This document shows positions 1-13,275 of a stretch of DNA of 64,000 nt, one piece after another. How positions within the stretch are numbered: position 1 is the stretch's first letter; the number at the start of each line of letters is the position of its first letter. A program made the position numbers and the translations under genes. Under the pieces are notes generated by a model. That model did not search any database, was not told the origin of the DNA, and was given only the letters and a program-made list of their open reading frames with translations. This DNA is from Quercus robur (taxonomy: Eukaryota > Streptophyta > Magnoliopsida > Fagales > Fagaceae), in the NCBI RefSeq assembly GCF_932294415.1, contig NC_065538.1:23895957-23959956 (forward strand). Reading direction: 5' to 3'.

Positions 1-284
1 GTAATATAAATCTCTGTGAAGTACGGCTTCGTGACACTGATCGTGCCACAGCATATTCTCATATCTAGGGAACCATCTTGTCATCTGGACAGATGGGGCA
101 ATTGCCCAAGTCAGATACATATCAAGCAATATACAAGTTTTTATCAACTCTTTTTGCATAAAATCTTTGGTTGTTCTCTTACTTTTTCAGGCATGACTAC
201 TTAGCTTAATATGGATATGACTCTTTACATAAAAATGCTACATTATATGTTTGATGGTTATATTTATATAAATTGTTTGTCCAG

Positions 285-3200
285 ATTTCTTTGTTAGAGG
301 AATGTGGTTTTCTTGAGAGAGCACTTGAAGAGTTACACAAGAAAGAGTTTAAAATTGTGAGTATTGTTATATGTGTTGCTGGGATATTATTACATTATTA
401 ACTTTAATTGTTGAATATTTGGAGCATCAGATACCAAACATTAATCCTTGCACATGGCTTTCTAGGTTGATAAATTGGTTTATAAAGAGCAAGAGGTTTC
501 TCTTCTGGTGAAGCTTGGTCGCCTGGAAGAAGCTGAAAAATTGTACCAAGCATTACTTTCCATGAATCCTGACAATTATAGGTACTTCTGTAGACACTTT
601 AAATCTTAAAATTGAAAGCAGCATCTATCTGGTTGAGTTGATTTGATTGAAAAAAATCAATTTTCTTATCAGTTTCTTTTGATTGCCTGTTTGATAATGT
701 GTAATGAAATTACACTTTTTTCAAAGTACATCTGTTTTAAACTTCACTTTTTTTTAAGGTAAAGCTTTTACAAACTACCTCATTTTCGAAAAGCTGAAAA
801 TTAGGTTGTACCAAACAGGACCAATAGTGGGATGAGCATTGAAAGTGGCTCATTATGTTGGTTGTTGTTTCTATTGTTAGTGAATTGTTGTTTTTGTAGC
901 CTACATATGCCTACTTATGATCCATGTACATTTGACAATAATATTTTTTGATTAAGATGTTTTGTTTTCTATTTAGCCATCATGTTTCCTAGTCTCTCTC
1001 TCTCTCTCTCTCTCTCGTGTTTCTTAAATCTTATTAAGGGAATGAATTGTGGTCGTTGAAGATTTTCTTTAGTAGAAAACTGCGAAGTAATACTTCTCCT
1101 GAAAGACGCAATGTGCTCATTATGCAGTTCATTATTTTGGAGATTAAAATCTGTAGTTGGTATTAGTCCTGTGCCTTTTGATGCAATCCACATAGTTTGA
1201 TGTAGAGAACAAGAGCTTGTGAAGGGATATTAATTAGCAAGAACACCCACTACTTTCCTAAAACAAAGGAGAAAAAAAGCCATACATTTGTTTGAAATTT
1301 CATTTTATACTTATTAAAAAAAAACTGCTGTTACAACTTTTGAAAGCCTTAAATTAGATATCAGAATGTTGCAGTGGCAAAGTCACAATTGCGATCACTA
1401 ATTTAGAAATATAATGCATAGTTTTAAGAACTGGACCTGACCAGCTGGTCTGACTCCTCAGTTCAACTGTGAAATGGGACATATCCCATTCCAGTCCACA
1501 TACAAAAACCAGAAAAGTTAAAAAACTGGTCAAAACTTGGAACAGGAACCAGTTGATTGATTTTGACATTTTTTTAATAATTGTTGAATTTTTTTTTAAC
1601 TTACCCTTACATGCAGTTCTTCTTTAATAAAGGAGTAAATGGCCAAGCAACAAAAGAATGTTAAGCCCATTAAAAAACTTGCCCATACATTCAATGTTTA
1701 CAATTCTTGATGGAGTGGTATTTATAGAGGAATACCAGTAAGACTTTCATTTCTCCAGTGTGGGACTTTCAATAAGACTTTCTCAGAGAAGAACAAGTTC
1801 CACATGGAAAAAGAAGTTGATATTATGAATGTCTTTGACTAATAAATGAGCCACTCTACCCCTTTGTCTTTCATTCTTTATGTGTAAAAATTCTTATATT
1901 GGAAAATTTATATGATAATTGACAAGAAGTAAGTCTTTATAGATATCTTTCCTAAGTGATTAAACTCCATACACCCCTGTACGTTCAGATTTACAATATC
2001 ATCAACCCTGAATGTTCTTGCGTTCTAATTTTTGCATTTTAATTGAGGCTTTCATGATTGGGAGTTGGGTTCAGTGAATTCCTTTCTAGGCTTAATCTAC
2101 TCCCAGATACCTGGGGGTGGGGGGTGATAGGTTGAGACGGTATTTGGTTGGGAGTGGTAAGTTTAATGTTCGGTCTTAAATATTAATATAAGGCTATTCA
2201 TGGAACAGAGTGTGTCCTTTGTGTGGACAGTAGCTTGGGGTAAGATTCTTACTAATAATAATCTTCATATGAGGGGTTTCTTCTTTGTTTTCTGGTGCTG
2301 TATGTGTCGTTGTAATGGGGAAATGATGGATCACTTATTGCTTCATTGTGATGTTGCTTATGTTTTGTGGAGTGGAGTATTTAAGATATTTTGAGTTCTG
2401 TGGAAAATACCGTGAACAGTAGCAAATATAATTTGGATGAAGGAATTGGTTTGGGAAGCACTATTCAGATGTTTGGAATCCTACTCTGTTATGTTTGATG
2501 TAGATAGTGTGGAAGGAAAGGAATAGCCATACTTTTGAGGACAAGGAGTGACCCACCCCTTGATCAATTGCAGTTCTTGCTGTTTTGTACCTCGTTTAAT
2601 TGGTCTTGTGCTTGGGGTTTTACTCGTTGTAATCCCATTTTGGAGTTCCAGGACTCCCTTTGTTTTCCAATATGATTTAATGAAGTAATCTTCTTTTTTT
2701 TTGAATAAATAATATTGCTTTTCAAAAAAATTCAAAGCCATAAGGTGTTAACTAGTTGTGTATATTTGCTAAAATAGAGTGGAAAACCATATGTAACAAA
2801 GTTTTTAGTATACATGTACCATCATGTCTGACAACTTGGATTCTTTCTAAACGTACTGAAACTCCTGTTTTCTGATAAGTAAAAATGTACTGAAACTCCT
2901 CCATACAAAGTTCTAAATTTTCGGGTGATATACCTAGGAAAGAAAAGAAAAGAAAAGAAAAGTAGAACCATATAAAATCTAAAGACTTGATTAACAGTAT
3001 TGATTTAGGTATATGAATTCGCAATTTTTTTTAATTTTTTAATTTTTATAATCGAAAGAAGGGAGAAATATTGCAACTAGGATATACTTAAAAGGATTAT
3101 TATTATTGTAATGTTAATTTATTTATTTCTACTTTGTTGTTTCTACTTTTTTACTATAAGGTGTTAAACATACTTTTTTTGTGTGGATATGTACAATGTG

Positions 3201-6200
3201 TGAAACATACTTGAAATTTTTTTGATTTCTTTTGGATATTTTTTCAATAAATATTTTTACTTTTTGACTTACTATGAACCTCTTCTATTTATTGTATTCA
3301 TAAATAGTTATGAATAAAGTTATTTATTATCATTTATTATATTATGATATAATTATGAGTTAAATTATTTACGATGTCTCTCGTTCAACCATTGATTGGA
3401 TACTTGGATCACAAATCAACGAAAGCACTCTCTATTCCTGTTCTTTGTCCAATCTGGTTTTTAAAATTATGATCTAGCGGCTCAAAATTTATCATACAGT
3501 GGTAATGTGATTATTACATATAAAACTTAAATCACAAACAGAAAACAATTTAAGCTTAAACATACAAAACAGCAACTAAAAGAAACCAAGATTGATCTCA
3601 CAAGCTTATGGATGTCAAGGGTTCTATAACGTTAGTAAAAAGTCTTCTTCCACATGCTTTCTACCCCTAATAGAGTACCTTAGTGTTGTCAGATTGGTTA
3701 TTGACCTTATGCATGTGGAAATTATACTTTCATCTATTAGAATAGATTAGGGGCTGCTTCTGTCTTTTTGTTCCTTTTTCCTTTGTTCACTACCGTGAAC
3801 TCTCTGTGTTTCTCTTGCTATTCTTTCATTAATAATATTCTCTTCTTACTTATCAAAAAAAAAGTGTGGAAATTATATAGTAAGAGTGGTGGGTATACTT
3901 CATGGTCATTCTTAAATCTTAGACAAAACTATAGATCAATAACTTTCATATCCTGATTTACATAACAATTTTCATTGTGAACTTTGTTAGTTACCTGCAG
4001 AAGAAAAGAAACAAAAAAGGATGTTGAACACATATTTTTCACTTAGGTCATGTCTGTCAGAATCATAGTTTGTTTTGGGCTGTTTTATGAAGCTTTCTTG
4101 CATCATATCTCAATCGTTGCTACCTTTGACTTTTCACAAATACTTGTCCTTCAGTTAAAAAATGAGTAACTCTAGCATTTTTAGCAGGAGGAACTTGTCT
4201 TATGAGTTCTCTCTCTCTCTTCTACCTACTGTGTACATACACACTATATGTCTCTTTGCGATTTCTTGCGTTGTACTTCTAGTTTTTTGGTGTGGACTGA
4301 TTTTTATTATTTTGCACTGTTAGATATTATGAAGGCCTACAAAAATGTGTTGGGCTATATTCAGAAAATGCCCAGTTTTCTGCTGATGAAATTGATCAAT
4401 TAGAAGCCTTATACAAATCTCTTGGGCAGCAACAGAAGTGGTCGTCTGCTGTTAAGGTAGCATATTTCATCGATTTTTTTTTTTTCCATCTTCACCTTTT
4501 AGAATGAAAACATTATGTCTTGCTCGGTTTGCAGTTTTATTTACACTTTTTCTAGTTCTTGTCTTTCATTGCTATGCTGAAAATTCTTATCCACTAAGTT
4601 TTAAAACCATATATATTCTTTTGACTTTAGAGTGCATTGCCATTTCAGTGTATGGTGGTGGTTGTACATCTTCCTTAAAAGTAGCATGGATATCCTTGTA
4701 TTGTTTAAACAATGACGGTGGATGCTTTGACTTTTGTAGGTTCAAATTCTGACGGTGTCTCAACATGCACACACATTTGTGTTTCTGTGTTTGTGTATTA
4801 TATTGAATATGATAGATGCTTTGAAGGAATTTATGTTTTCAATACCTTTTCTGTTACAACGATTTCATGATTTTGTTTTTTCATTACCATAGTTATTGTT
4901 TGTTTTTAAGTCAAATGGTGTTTGATGGTGTTCCCAACAGAGACAACTTGTACTTTTCATTTTTTCTCATTAATAACACTTCTCTGATTACCTATCAAAA
5001 AAAAAAAAAAAAATAGACATCTAGGGTTTGAATTCCCCTTCCATCCACTTAAAATGTGTTAAATATTGTTATTGTTTGTTTTATTCTTCTTTTTGTTGTT
5101 GTTATCATCATCATCATCATCACTATGATTATTGATAAACTTCCATTTATTTTTTTTGATAAGTAAGAAGAGAATATTATTAATAAAAGAAGAGCAAGAG
5201 AAACACAAAGAGTTCACGGTAGTGAACAATGAAAAAACGAAACAGCAAGACAAAAAGCAGCCCCTAAACTATTCTAATAGAAGAAATAAAATCCGTAAGG
5301 GTAGAACAATCCGAGAAACCCCAACAACGAGACCAATCAAAGAGGGTCCTCTGGCAAAACTCTAATAACTGAACCACAGTTTTCTCCTCATCCTCAAAGG
5401 CCCGCCGATTCCGTTCAGACCAAATAGTCCACATTAAAGTTTATCTCAACAGTTTTAGCTGATAAGGAAATGTGAATTTAATTAATCACGTACAGTGTGT
5501 TTGGAGGAAGGGAGTACATGTTTAGGGGGAAGGTGAGGAGAGGGGAGGGGAATGGTCATATAAATTGACATTTATGACCCCCTTCCCTCTCTCCCTTTAA
5601 AGAAATGCAAACAAGGTCCATTAAATCCTCCCAAATTTTCATGCCCTTTACCTTCCCCTTCCCTGTACTCCCCTTCCATCCAAACACACTATTAATCATT
5701 ATTCTAACACTCTTTATGTGTGGGCCTAAGCTTTCCCTCACTTAGTGGGGGTTCAACGTGTGGAATTTTTAATTTTTAATCAGAGTTGGAGTGGATGCGT
5801 GGTTTGAATTGAAGACCACCTGTTGTAATACCACGATAAACTTCAACTCATCCCAAAAGCTCAAGTTGATATGAAATGATGAACTTAATAGCTTCACCAT
5901 TATTCTAACAACAATGATGTGCTGGTTCATTCTAATGTAAAATGATTTATATAAATATTCCTTTTGTTGATCCCTTCTTTTTTTCCCTGGCCTCAGAGAA
6001 TACCACTTGACTTTCTACAAGGCAACAGGTTTCGAGAAGCAGCCGAAAATTATATTAGACCTCTCCTAACAAAGGTTTTTATGGTTCTTTCTTATGCCAT
6101 TGTTATTGGTCTGCCTAATATTGGGTTTAAAGTTATGACTGTTCTTCTTGGTGTGTTTAGGGAGTTCCTTCATTGTTCTCTGATCTCTCTCCTTTGTACG

Positions 6201-9200
6201 ATCACCCTGGAAAGGTTGGTATTTTTGCTCTTAAAGATCATCTAGTATAAGAATGATATTCTATTTAAATGTTGTAGAAAAATTTGATGCTCCAGTTGGA
6301 CATTGTTTCAGCCAGTTTTTTTGCTTGTCACTCTTATCCAGGCAGATATTCTGGAGCAACTTATACTTGAGTTGGAGCATTCACTAAGGACAACTGGCCA
6401 ATACCCTGGGAGGTAATATATGCTTTTCTTCACTCTCATGTTGTATTGTAATAGACACGTCAACAAATTTCTGTGGCACAGATGCCAAATTTCAAATATT
6501 GACACAATAAACAATATTCTGATGCTGTCCGCAATATTGTTGAACCCATTAACAGATTCTGCATTTTAGTGTATATTGGGCTTTTGATTCCTTTTCCCCC
6601 CCTTTTAGGGAAATAAGAGCTAATATTGGTAAAAGCATGCTTAAAGCGAAAAGCCCATGCTCTTTTCACCTCCAAAGCGAGGCGGCACGCTGTTGGGAGT
6701 TTTTCCAATTTGCTCAAACAGTGTTGTTTTTTAAATTCACCAAACGTGATTTGTAGCCATCTAAATTAATACTATATATATGTATGTATATTTGATAAGT
6801 ATTAAGATTTAAGGAGTCACCCAAAGCCTCAAATTACAAATATCCATCAAAGTATTGGCTTTCGTCTGTTTTTTAGTTTGTTTCAATAATATTCTTATTA
6901 CCTATAAAAAAAAAGAAGATATGGAAATACAGTCCCTGGTGGACATCCAATCCAACAGAGTTCTTAAAAAGATCAGTTTAAAATCCGGTATGTTTCTTTT
7001 GATGTCTCCAAAACTTCAAGCATTCCTCTCCCTCCAAATACACCAAATAATACAGTTTCTATGCTTTCCAAAGCGCCCTTGCCAACCAGCAAGCGAATCA
7101 ACAACGGATTCTGGCATGACCAAATACAGTAGATTTATATAAAACTCAATTTCATGGTATGGTACTATAAACTGAAGCCCACCCCTCCACCTTTAATAAT
7201 TCTAGAGCATACCATTTGAGACCCAAGCCACTCTGCACTACACAGCACACATACCTCTCTCTCACAGTCTCACCAAAGGAGCCTGAGTCAAAGATTAATC
7301 TTTCGTTTACCATGTATGCTTCTCTCTCTTCTCTCCAGTCTTCTGCTTAAAAGCATCCCCCCCCCCCCCCTTCTTTTCAACTGTTCCTATGAGTTCCCAA
7401 AACCCATGATCCCTCTCTCTCTCTCTCTCTCCCCCCCTTCCCCCCCCCATAGTTTCCCACAAGCACAACCTTTCCTTTTTTTTTTTTGGATAAGTTGTCC
7501 CGAAACTTGATCTCTGATCTGCTATGTCCTGAACCCACGCCCCATTCGTCCTCCTCTTCATCTTTTAAATTTTGTTTCTCTTAAATTTTTCTGCTTGTTA
7601 CTGAAACCCATAAACACCACCACCCACTCCCCCCCCCCCCCCCCCCCCCCCCCAAGCCCCCTTTTTTTGGAGTTTTTCCTTGTCGAAACCACTTCAGCCC
7701 TTTAAAATCCTAGTGCTTTTTGACCTCTGCCTTATTGGGTATTATTTGATTCAATCATGTACTTCATGTCTTCATTATAGTCATGGCTATCAAGTACCCT
7801 GGTTGTATATCTATATTTTTTGTCAAATAGCATGGTTTTATATATTATGTAAAGCACAAGGGAATTATTTAAAACGTTATATTTCAATTTATATGATTAT
7901 TTGATCACTTGATTTTTTATTGCCCATTAATAATTTTTTTCCTTCAAATTTATGACATTATTTTAAAAAAACTTGTGCTCTACTTTAATTAGGCATGCCC
8001 TTGCACTTTGTCCCTAGGATCCAGGAGGCCTTTGACTTTTATTGGCCCTGTGCTTTTATCAGCACTGATAAGAGCAGCCAATTATTCTCTCATGTAAAAT
8101 AGTTCACTTGGGTTGGACCATTAATGTGGGAAAAGTGAATTTGGAATGTCAAACTAGTTAGAGAATCGGTTTGGTATCAAGTATAAATGATACAATGTCT
8201 AGTGTGCTCTTTTATTTTTGGTTTCATCATCATTGTGACATTATGTTGAATTATCTCTCTACTGATGTTTGTCTTACTACTTGCAGGACTGAAAAGGAGC
8301 CCCCTTCAACACTTATGTGGGCATTGTTTCTATTGGCTCAGGTTGTTGGCTCTCTTGGATGTTTAATTTGTTTTTTTCCTGTGTTTTACAGCCTTTTCTT
8401 TTACACCCTTATTTATTTTCTTTGGGAAATTTTCTGTTCATACAGCACTACGACAGACGGGGTCAATATGACATTTCTCTATCGAAAATTGATGAAGCTA
8501 TCGAACACACTCCAACTGTGATTGATCTGTACTCTGTCAAGGTCTCTGTATATTTTAAACTCTCCTTCTTCAAACTTTTGATTTTATACATTCTTTGTGG
8601 GGGATTTTGTTGTCATTATGGTTTTCTTTGATTTGAAAAGGGAAAAACGTCAATTATAAACATTATTGCGGATTTTTGTTTTTGTTTAATTCTCTAAATA
8701 TTTTAGTAACTTTGAGAAGTTTTTTGGAAGCTTGTAAGTTTGATGTTCTTGAAAAATACTAATTCTGCTTGTCTTTTGACCAGAGTCGAATATTGAAGCA
8801 TGCGGGTGACTTAGCAGCAGCTGCTGCATTGGCTGATGAAGCTAGGTGTATGGATCTTGCTGATCGTTACATAAACAGTGATTGCGTCAAGCGTATGCTA
8901 CAGGCTGATCAGGTTTGGAAGCTTCCTTTCATCTTCTGTTGATTCAATAAGCTTTGTATTTTTGCATTATTCTGCATTTGCTTTATTGAAACTGCTTTTT
9001 TGAAGGTGGCTTTGGCGGAAAAAACTGCTGTATTGTTCACAAAAGAAGGGGAACAACACAACAACCTTCATGACATGCAGTGCATGTGGTCTGCCTCTTT
9101 TTCTTGCTGAAATTGTTCATTGCGTAAAATAAATATCTTGGTTGTAGATGTTAAATGTGCTATATGATATTTTTCATCTTTGGAAGGTATGAACTTGCTT

Positions 9201-12200
9201 CTGGTGAAAGTTACTTCCGCCAAGGTGATCTTGGACGGGCCTTGAAGAAATTTTTATCTGTGGAGAAGCACTATGCTGATATTACAGAAGACCAATTTGA
9301 CTTTCATTCTTATTGCTTGAGGAAAATGACTCTGCGCACTTATGTGGAAATGCTCAGATTTCAAGATCGTTTGCATTCACATGCATATTTCCATAAAGCT
9401 GCAGCTGGGGCTATCAGGTGAAACATTCTGTTGGTGTGAAAATCAGATTTTCGATGATTGACAATGAAATGCTAGTTTTAGAGACATGCTTTGCTGTTTG
9501 TCGCTTTGCATTTGAAACTTTTCTGGTGAAACTCATTACATTAATATGGTGCGTCTTTGAAGTTTATGGGAAAGTTGTCGATACCATACTAGAGGCTGTT
9601 TCAGTTTGGTTAGGGGAGCATAATATTTCTGTAACCGGTTAATACTGGTGTACTGTTTTAGGATTACAGTTATTTTTATGATTATGTATACATTTATATG
9701 TTAAAAAAATAGTTAAAAATCAACATATTTTATAAGCCCCATATATAAATAGCAAGCTATATAAACCCTTTTTACTTTTTCTTCTTCTTGTACTAGCCAA
9801 AACACCTGAAAGACCCTTGGTAAAGCCGGTTATATATCTGGAATATTTCAAGGTGGGGTGTTCGTATCGATTTAGTGGCCTGCATGGTATGGTATTGACC
9901 ATGTTGGTTTTCTTGGGCAGATAAAATGCTGTTTAATGTTCATGTTTGTGTCAACTGTGTAATGTTTCATTGCTATACCCATTGCCTCTGAGATGGACTT
10001 CGTTGCCTTTCATTTTTTGTCTAAATTCTGACAACTTTTCTTTCTGTTTTGTGTGTGATTGCTTTGCTCATTGCCTTTGAGATGGTACTTTATCTCCTTT
10101 TGTATATTTAAATCCTGGCAACTTTTCTCTTTCAGTTTTGTCATGACTTTTGATGGTAGGAATGAGTTTTGTTGTTATTAATTGTTAAAAGATTGTAAAT
10201 ATTGTTGTATCAAATGACGCATTCTCTGGTTTTGTTTTGCTCTGTTTCACTTATTATTAATGTACTTTGTATAGGTTCTTCACCAAACATATGCATCAGT
10301 CATTTGTAAAACACGCTATGATGTTTATTTTTATGTTTGTCATCATTTACTTGCAGTGTAGTGCATCTAGTCTTTTAATTGTTGTCCTCATTTCATATTT
10401 TGAGTTTCTGAATTTTGAGGTGCAGGTGCTTTTATAATATAAAGTCTGTTCATGCGGATCTATAGCCCATCCCAAAGTTTTGGGACTAAGGCTTTGTTGT
10501 TGTGCTTTTGTTGTAGGTGCTATATAAAATTGTATGATACTCCTTCAAAGTCAACAGCGGATGAAGATGATGAAATGTCAAAGTTGCCTCCTTCTCAGAA
10601 AAAGAAAATGAGGCAAAAACAGAGAAAGGCAGAAGCACGAGCTAAGAAAGTATCGCTATTTATCTGTGCTTTCTGGTAATTATTCCTGCTTAAATGGTTT
10701 TCATACTAATGTTTTGCTTTCTTTTAGGAGGCAGAAGAAAAACATGAAGAATCAAGTGTTGGTGCCGCCTCTAAGTCCGGAAAACGACATGTCAAACCTG
10801 TAGATCCAGATCCTAATGGGGAAAAGTTGTTGCAGGTTCTTGCAATCCTACTGTTGGCTTATCTTTTTCTTTCCTTTTTAAATATTTCCGACTGCTAAGA
10901 AACATCTTTAGATTGCTGGACAAAGTGTTTTTCTTAAATCCTAAGATAAATATCAGCATATCTCATTTGAATATTGTTTTATTTAGGTTGAAGATCCACT
11001 ACTGGAAGCTACAAAGTACTTAAAGCTGCTTCAGAAGAACTCGCCCAATTCCTTGGAGACACATTTGCTTTCTTTTGAATTAAATATGAGAAAGCAGAGA
11101 ATTTTGCTGGCCTTTCAGGTTGTTTTATGTTGAAATTTGTAACTTAGAAACCCTTTTTCATTGTCATAATCTTCTTTGTTGGTTGTACAATGTTAACTAA
11201 GAGTTAGATTTAGATTAACACCCATAGGTTGTCTGCAAGTTACAATATGTAATTGAAAACTGAGTACCTTTCTACCTTTTTTGTCTTGACAAAAGGCAAG
11301 TTCTATATTAATGGGATTTCTCTCTTATTTGTCTATTTATTTATTATGGTTCACTAGAAAACTGAATAGTTTTTGTTACATACCTCGTAGCTCAATCACA
11401 CTTATGCTTGCAGCTTCATTTTAATATATGATGGTAAAGTAATTTGTTGTTCTTTGTCCTGTAGGCTTTAAAGCAGTTGCTAAGGTTGGATGCTGAACAC
11501 CCAGATTCACATCGCAGCTTGGTATTGTAGTTTTCTTTTACTATTAGTCAACTGACTTGTTCACAATCATCTTCTGCATTTCCTACCCTATGCCTCAGTG
11601 TTGGTGGTGGTGGTTTGTGGGTTTTTTCTGGGGGGATGGGTTGTGTTAAAAAAAAAAAAAAGTTTTAAATGACAGTTTGGCTATTTTGGCAATTTGTTAT
11701 GCTGCAGATTAAATTCTTCCATAAAGTGGGATCGATGGCTGCTCCGGTGACTGATACTGAGAAACTCATTTGGAGTGTTTTAGAAGCAGAGCGTCCAACA
11801 ATTAGGTACTCTTGTAAATTGTTTTTATTTTTAATATTTTAATGCTGCTCTATAATGTTGTTTATCTTTTAAAATTGCCTACTGAATGTCTATTTATTCT
11901 TTTCCTGTAGTCAATTGCATGAGAAATCTTTGATTGAGGGAAACAGGACTTTCCTTGAACAACATAAAGGTCATAGTCAACCTTTACCTAATGTGCAGTA
12001 TGAGAACCTCAACATTTGCAGCATTGTAATGACACCTCCCCCCACACCTCTTTTTTTTTCTCCTTGCAGATTCTTTGATGCATAGAGCTGCTGTTGCAGA
12101 AATGCTTTATGTTTTGGAACCTGATAAAAAGCCAGAGGCGATCAAATTAATCGAAGAATCGACTAATAACACAGTACCCAAGTAATGCCCCTTAGTAATT

Positions 12201-13275
12201 TGTTTTTTTTTTGCTTAATATTTAATTCCTTTGCCTTTTGTGTCTTCAATAGTGATTACACATTGAACCTCTACATGTTTTATTATAATAGAGATGGAGC
12301 GCTTGGACCAGTCAGGGAATGGAAACTCAAAGACTGTATTGCGGTCCACAAGTTCCTAGGAACGGTCCTTGTTGACAATGAAGCTGCATTGAGTAAGTAC
12401 CATGCTTCTTCATGTTGACTGTATATGAGAAATAATATTTTTTGAAGCAAATATGTAATATTGGTGATCATAGTGTATTTAGGTTCTCCAAAATTATGTT
12501 TACTTGGTTTGAATTTCCTAAATTGTCCATATTACTTTAGCATTCTTTGCATGTTCTGTTTTGCCAATATTTCAGCTTCAAGATCTGCCATCACTTATAA
12601 GGTCCACAACAGTAGGAAGATAAACCTCGTAATCCTTTGTTGTTTTTATGCTGTAATGCAATGCCATCGAATGTATGGTCGGTTCTTTTAGACTTGTTAT
12701 AGGTTTCAGTCTTTAAGTCTTTAGTTAATGGTTGGTTATGGATAAAATTTTTTGGTCTTGTGTTTGAGTCCTAAAATGTGCCTTTATTTGCAGGTTAGTA
12801 CCTTGTCAAAGTCTTGTATTTTCTCTTTAAATCACATGGTTGTTGCAGATCAATACACATTATTTATTATAGACATACACATTATTTTCTGCTACCTACT
12901 TGTATTTGGTCTTAATCTATTGTCTTTTGAAGAACAAAGGATGGTGTTTGGCATGGTACTAGCACTTAGTACAACAATAAACGGATAAAATTTCTATCAT
13001 GTTCTTCTTGTTCAGATTGATAGGGGTCAGATACGGTAATTATGTCCATAGTACCATAATCTTCTTTTGTTGTAGGATGGAAGGTGCGTTGTGCGGAGTA
13101 CTTCCCTTTCTCTACATACTTTGAGGGCAGCCTCAGCTCTGCCATACCTAACTCAGCATACAACCGGATAAGTAAACGGTCTGAAAATGGGAGTGCAAAC
13201 CATTCAGGTGGTGAAACTGGAGATTCCCTTGCATCAAACGGAAAGCTAGAGACATTTAAGGACCTCACCATCTGA
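285..13275 (+). CDS. NAA15: NatA N-terminal acetyltransferase auxiliary subunit NAA15 (5' end outside the window)
   Basis: NAA15 binds the catalytic subunit NAA10 and docks NatA on the ribosome, so that nascent chains are acetylated in the cytosol. Twenty exons can be followed: 285-356, 466-581, 4324-4456, 5997-6074, 6161-6214, 6342-6412, 8287-8341, 8446-8541, 8784-8912, 9006-9088, 9187-9417, 10517-10649, 10728-10835, 10987-11118, 11465-11521, 11708-11805, 11911-11969, 12070-12181, 12292-12392, 13076-13275. All have GT-AG borders and their phases join without a break into 705 codons plus a stop. The product follows the plant NAA15 family throughout: TPR-like helices (LEEAEKLYQALLSMNPDNYR, HYDRRGQYDISLSKIDEA), the block DLADRYINSDCVKRMLQAD, a lysine-rich stretch (KKKMRQKQRKAEARAKK) and the tail REWKLKDCIAVHKFLGT. 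The family is near 900 residues, so about 190 N-terminal residues lie upstream; the window opens inside an intron. The introns of 3.7, 1.5 and 1.9 kb hold LINE debris. Confidence 0.95.
2060..2745 (+). mobile_element. L1-type LINE 3' fragment in the NAA15 intron
   Basis: The plus strand reads, with interruptions, as the C-terminal zinc-binding (zf-RVT) part of a plant L1 reverse transcriptase: FVWTVAWGKILTNNNLHMRG, then a CCMCRCNGE knuckle and DHLLLHCDVAYVLW. After a frame change the usual LINE tail follows (WKERNSHTF, then a WSCAWGF-like segment) and an A-rich end near 2735. It is 5'-truncated and decayed. It lies in the sense direction in the intron between the exons ending at 581 and starting at 4324. 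Confidence 0.8.
3740..3860 (+). mobile_element. LINE 3' tail, sense copy
   Basis: About 120 bp covering the end of a LINE and its A-run (TTACTTATCAAAAAAAAA). It is nearly the reverse complement of 5145-5265, so it is a second, shorter copy of the same LINE family. Confidence 0.65.
5145..5440 (-). mobile_element. LINE 3' fragment, antisense copy
   Basis: On the minus strand the segment reads as a LINE C-terminus (VWTIWSERNRRAFEDEEKTV, then a segment resembling LLEFCQRTLFDW) followed by an untranslated tail and A-run, seen as T-run plus GATAAGTAAGAAG on the plus strand. It lies in the NAA15 intron between 4456 and 5997, about 1.3 kb from the sense copy at 3740-3860, so the two tails form an inverted pair. 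Confidence 0.7.
6900..7125 (-). mobile_element. LINE 3' fragment, antisense, in a NAA15 intron
   Basis: Read on the minus strand, with frame changes, the segment resembles the zf-RVT to C-terminal part of plant LINEs (SVVDSLAGWQG, then FGVFGGREE where intact elements have a WxxWxERN-type motif). An A-rich end lies near 6905 in that orientation. It is short and heavily decayed. Confidence 0.6.
7200..7700. repeat. Pyrimidine-rich low-complexity island within a NAA15 intron
   Basis: This 500-bp block stands out from the AT-rich intron around it. It has CT dinucleotide runs, C homopolymers near 7358-7369 and 7628-7653, and many CCC tracts. Its composition is like a gene leader or promoter rather than intron. 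No coding frame is convincing: the open frames (PPPPLLF, SLSLSPPSPP) are low-complexity. Confidence 0.5.

Noticed and set aside
16-204. Open frame of 62 codons at the window start
   Set aside because: It starts with GTG, lies in a NAA15 intron and shows no NAA15 or other similarity.
1354-1569. Minus-strand frame of 71 codons
   Set aside because: It covers an ACTGGACC/GGTCTGACC-type dispersed repeat near 1420-1560 and shows no protein family.
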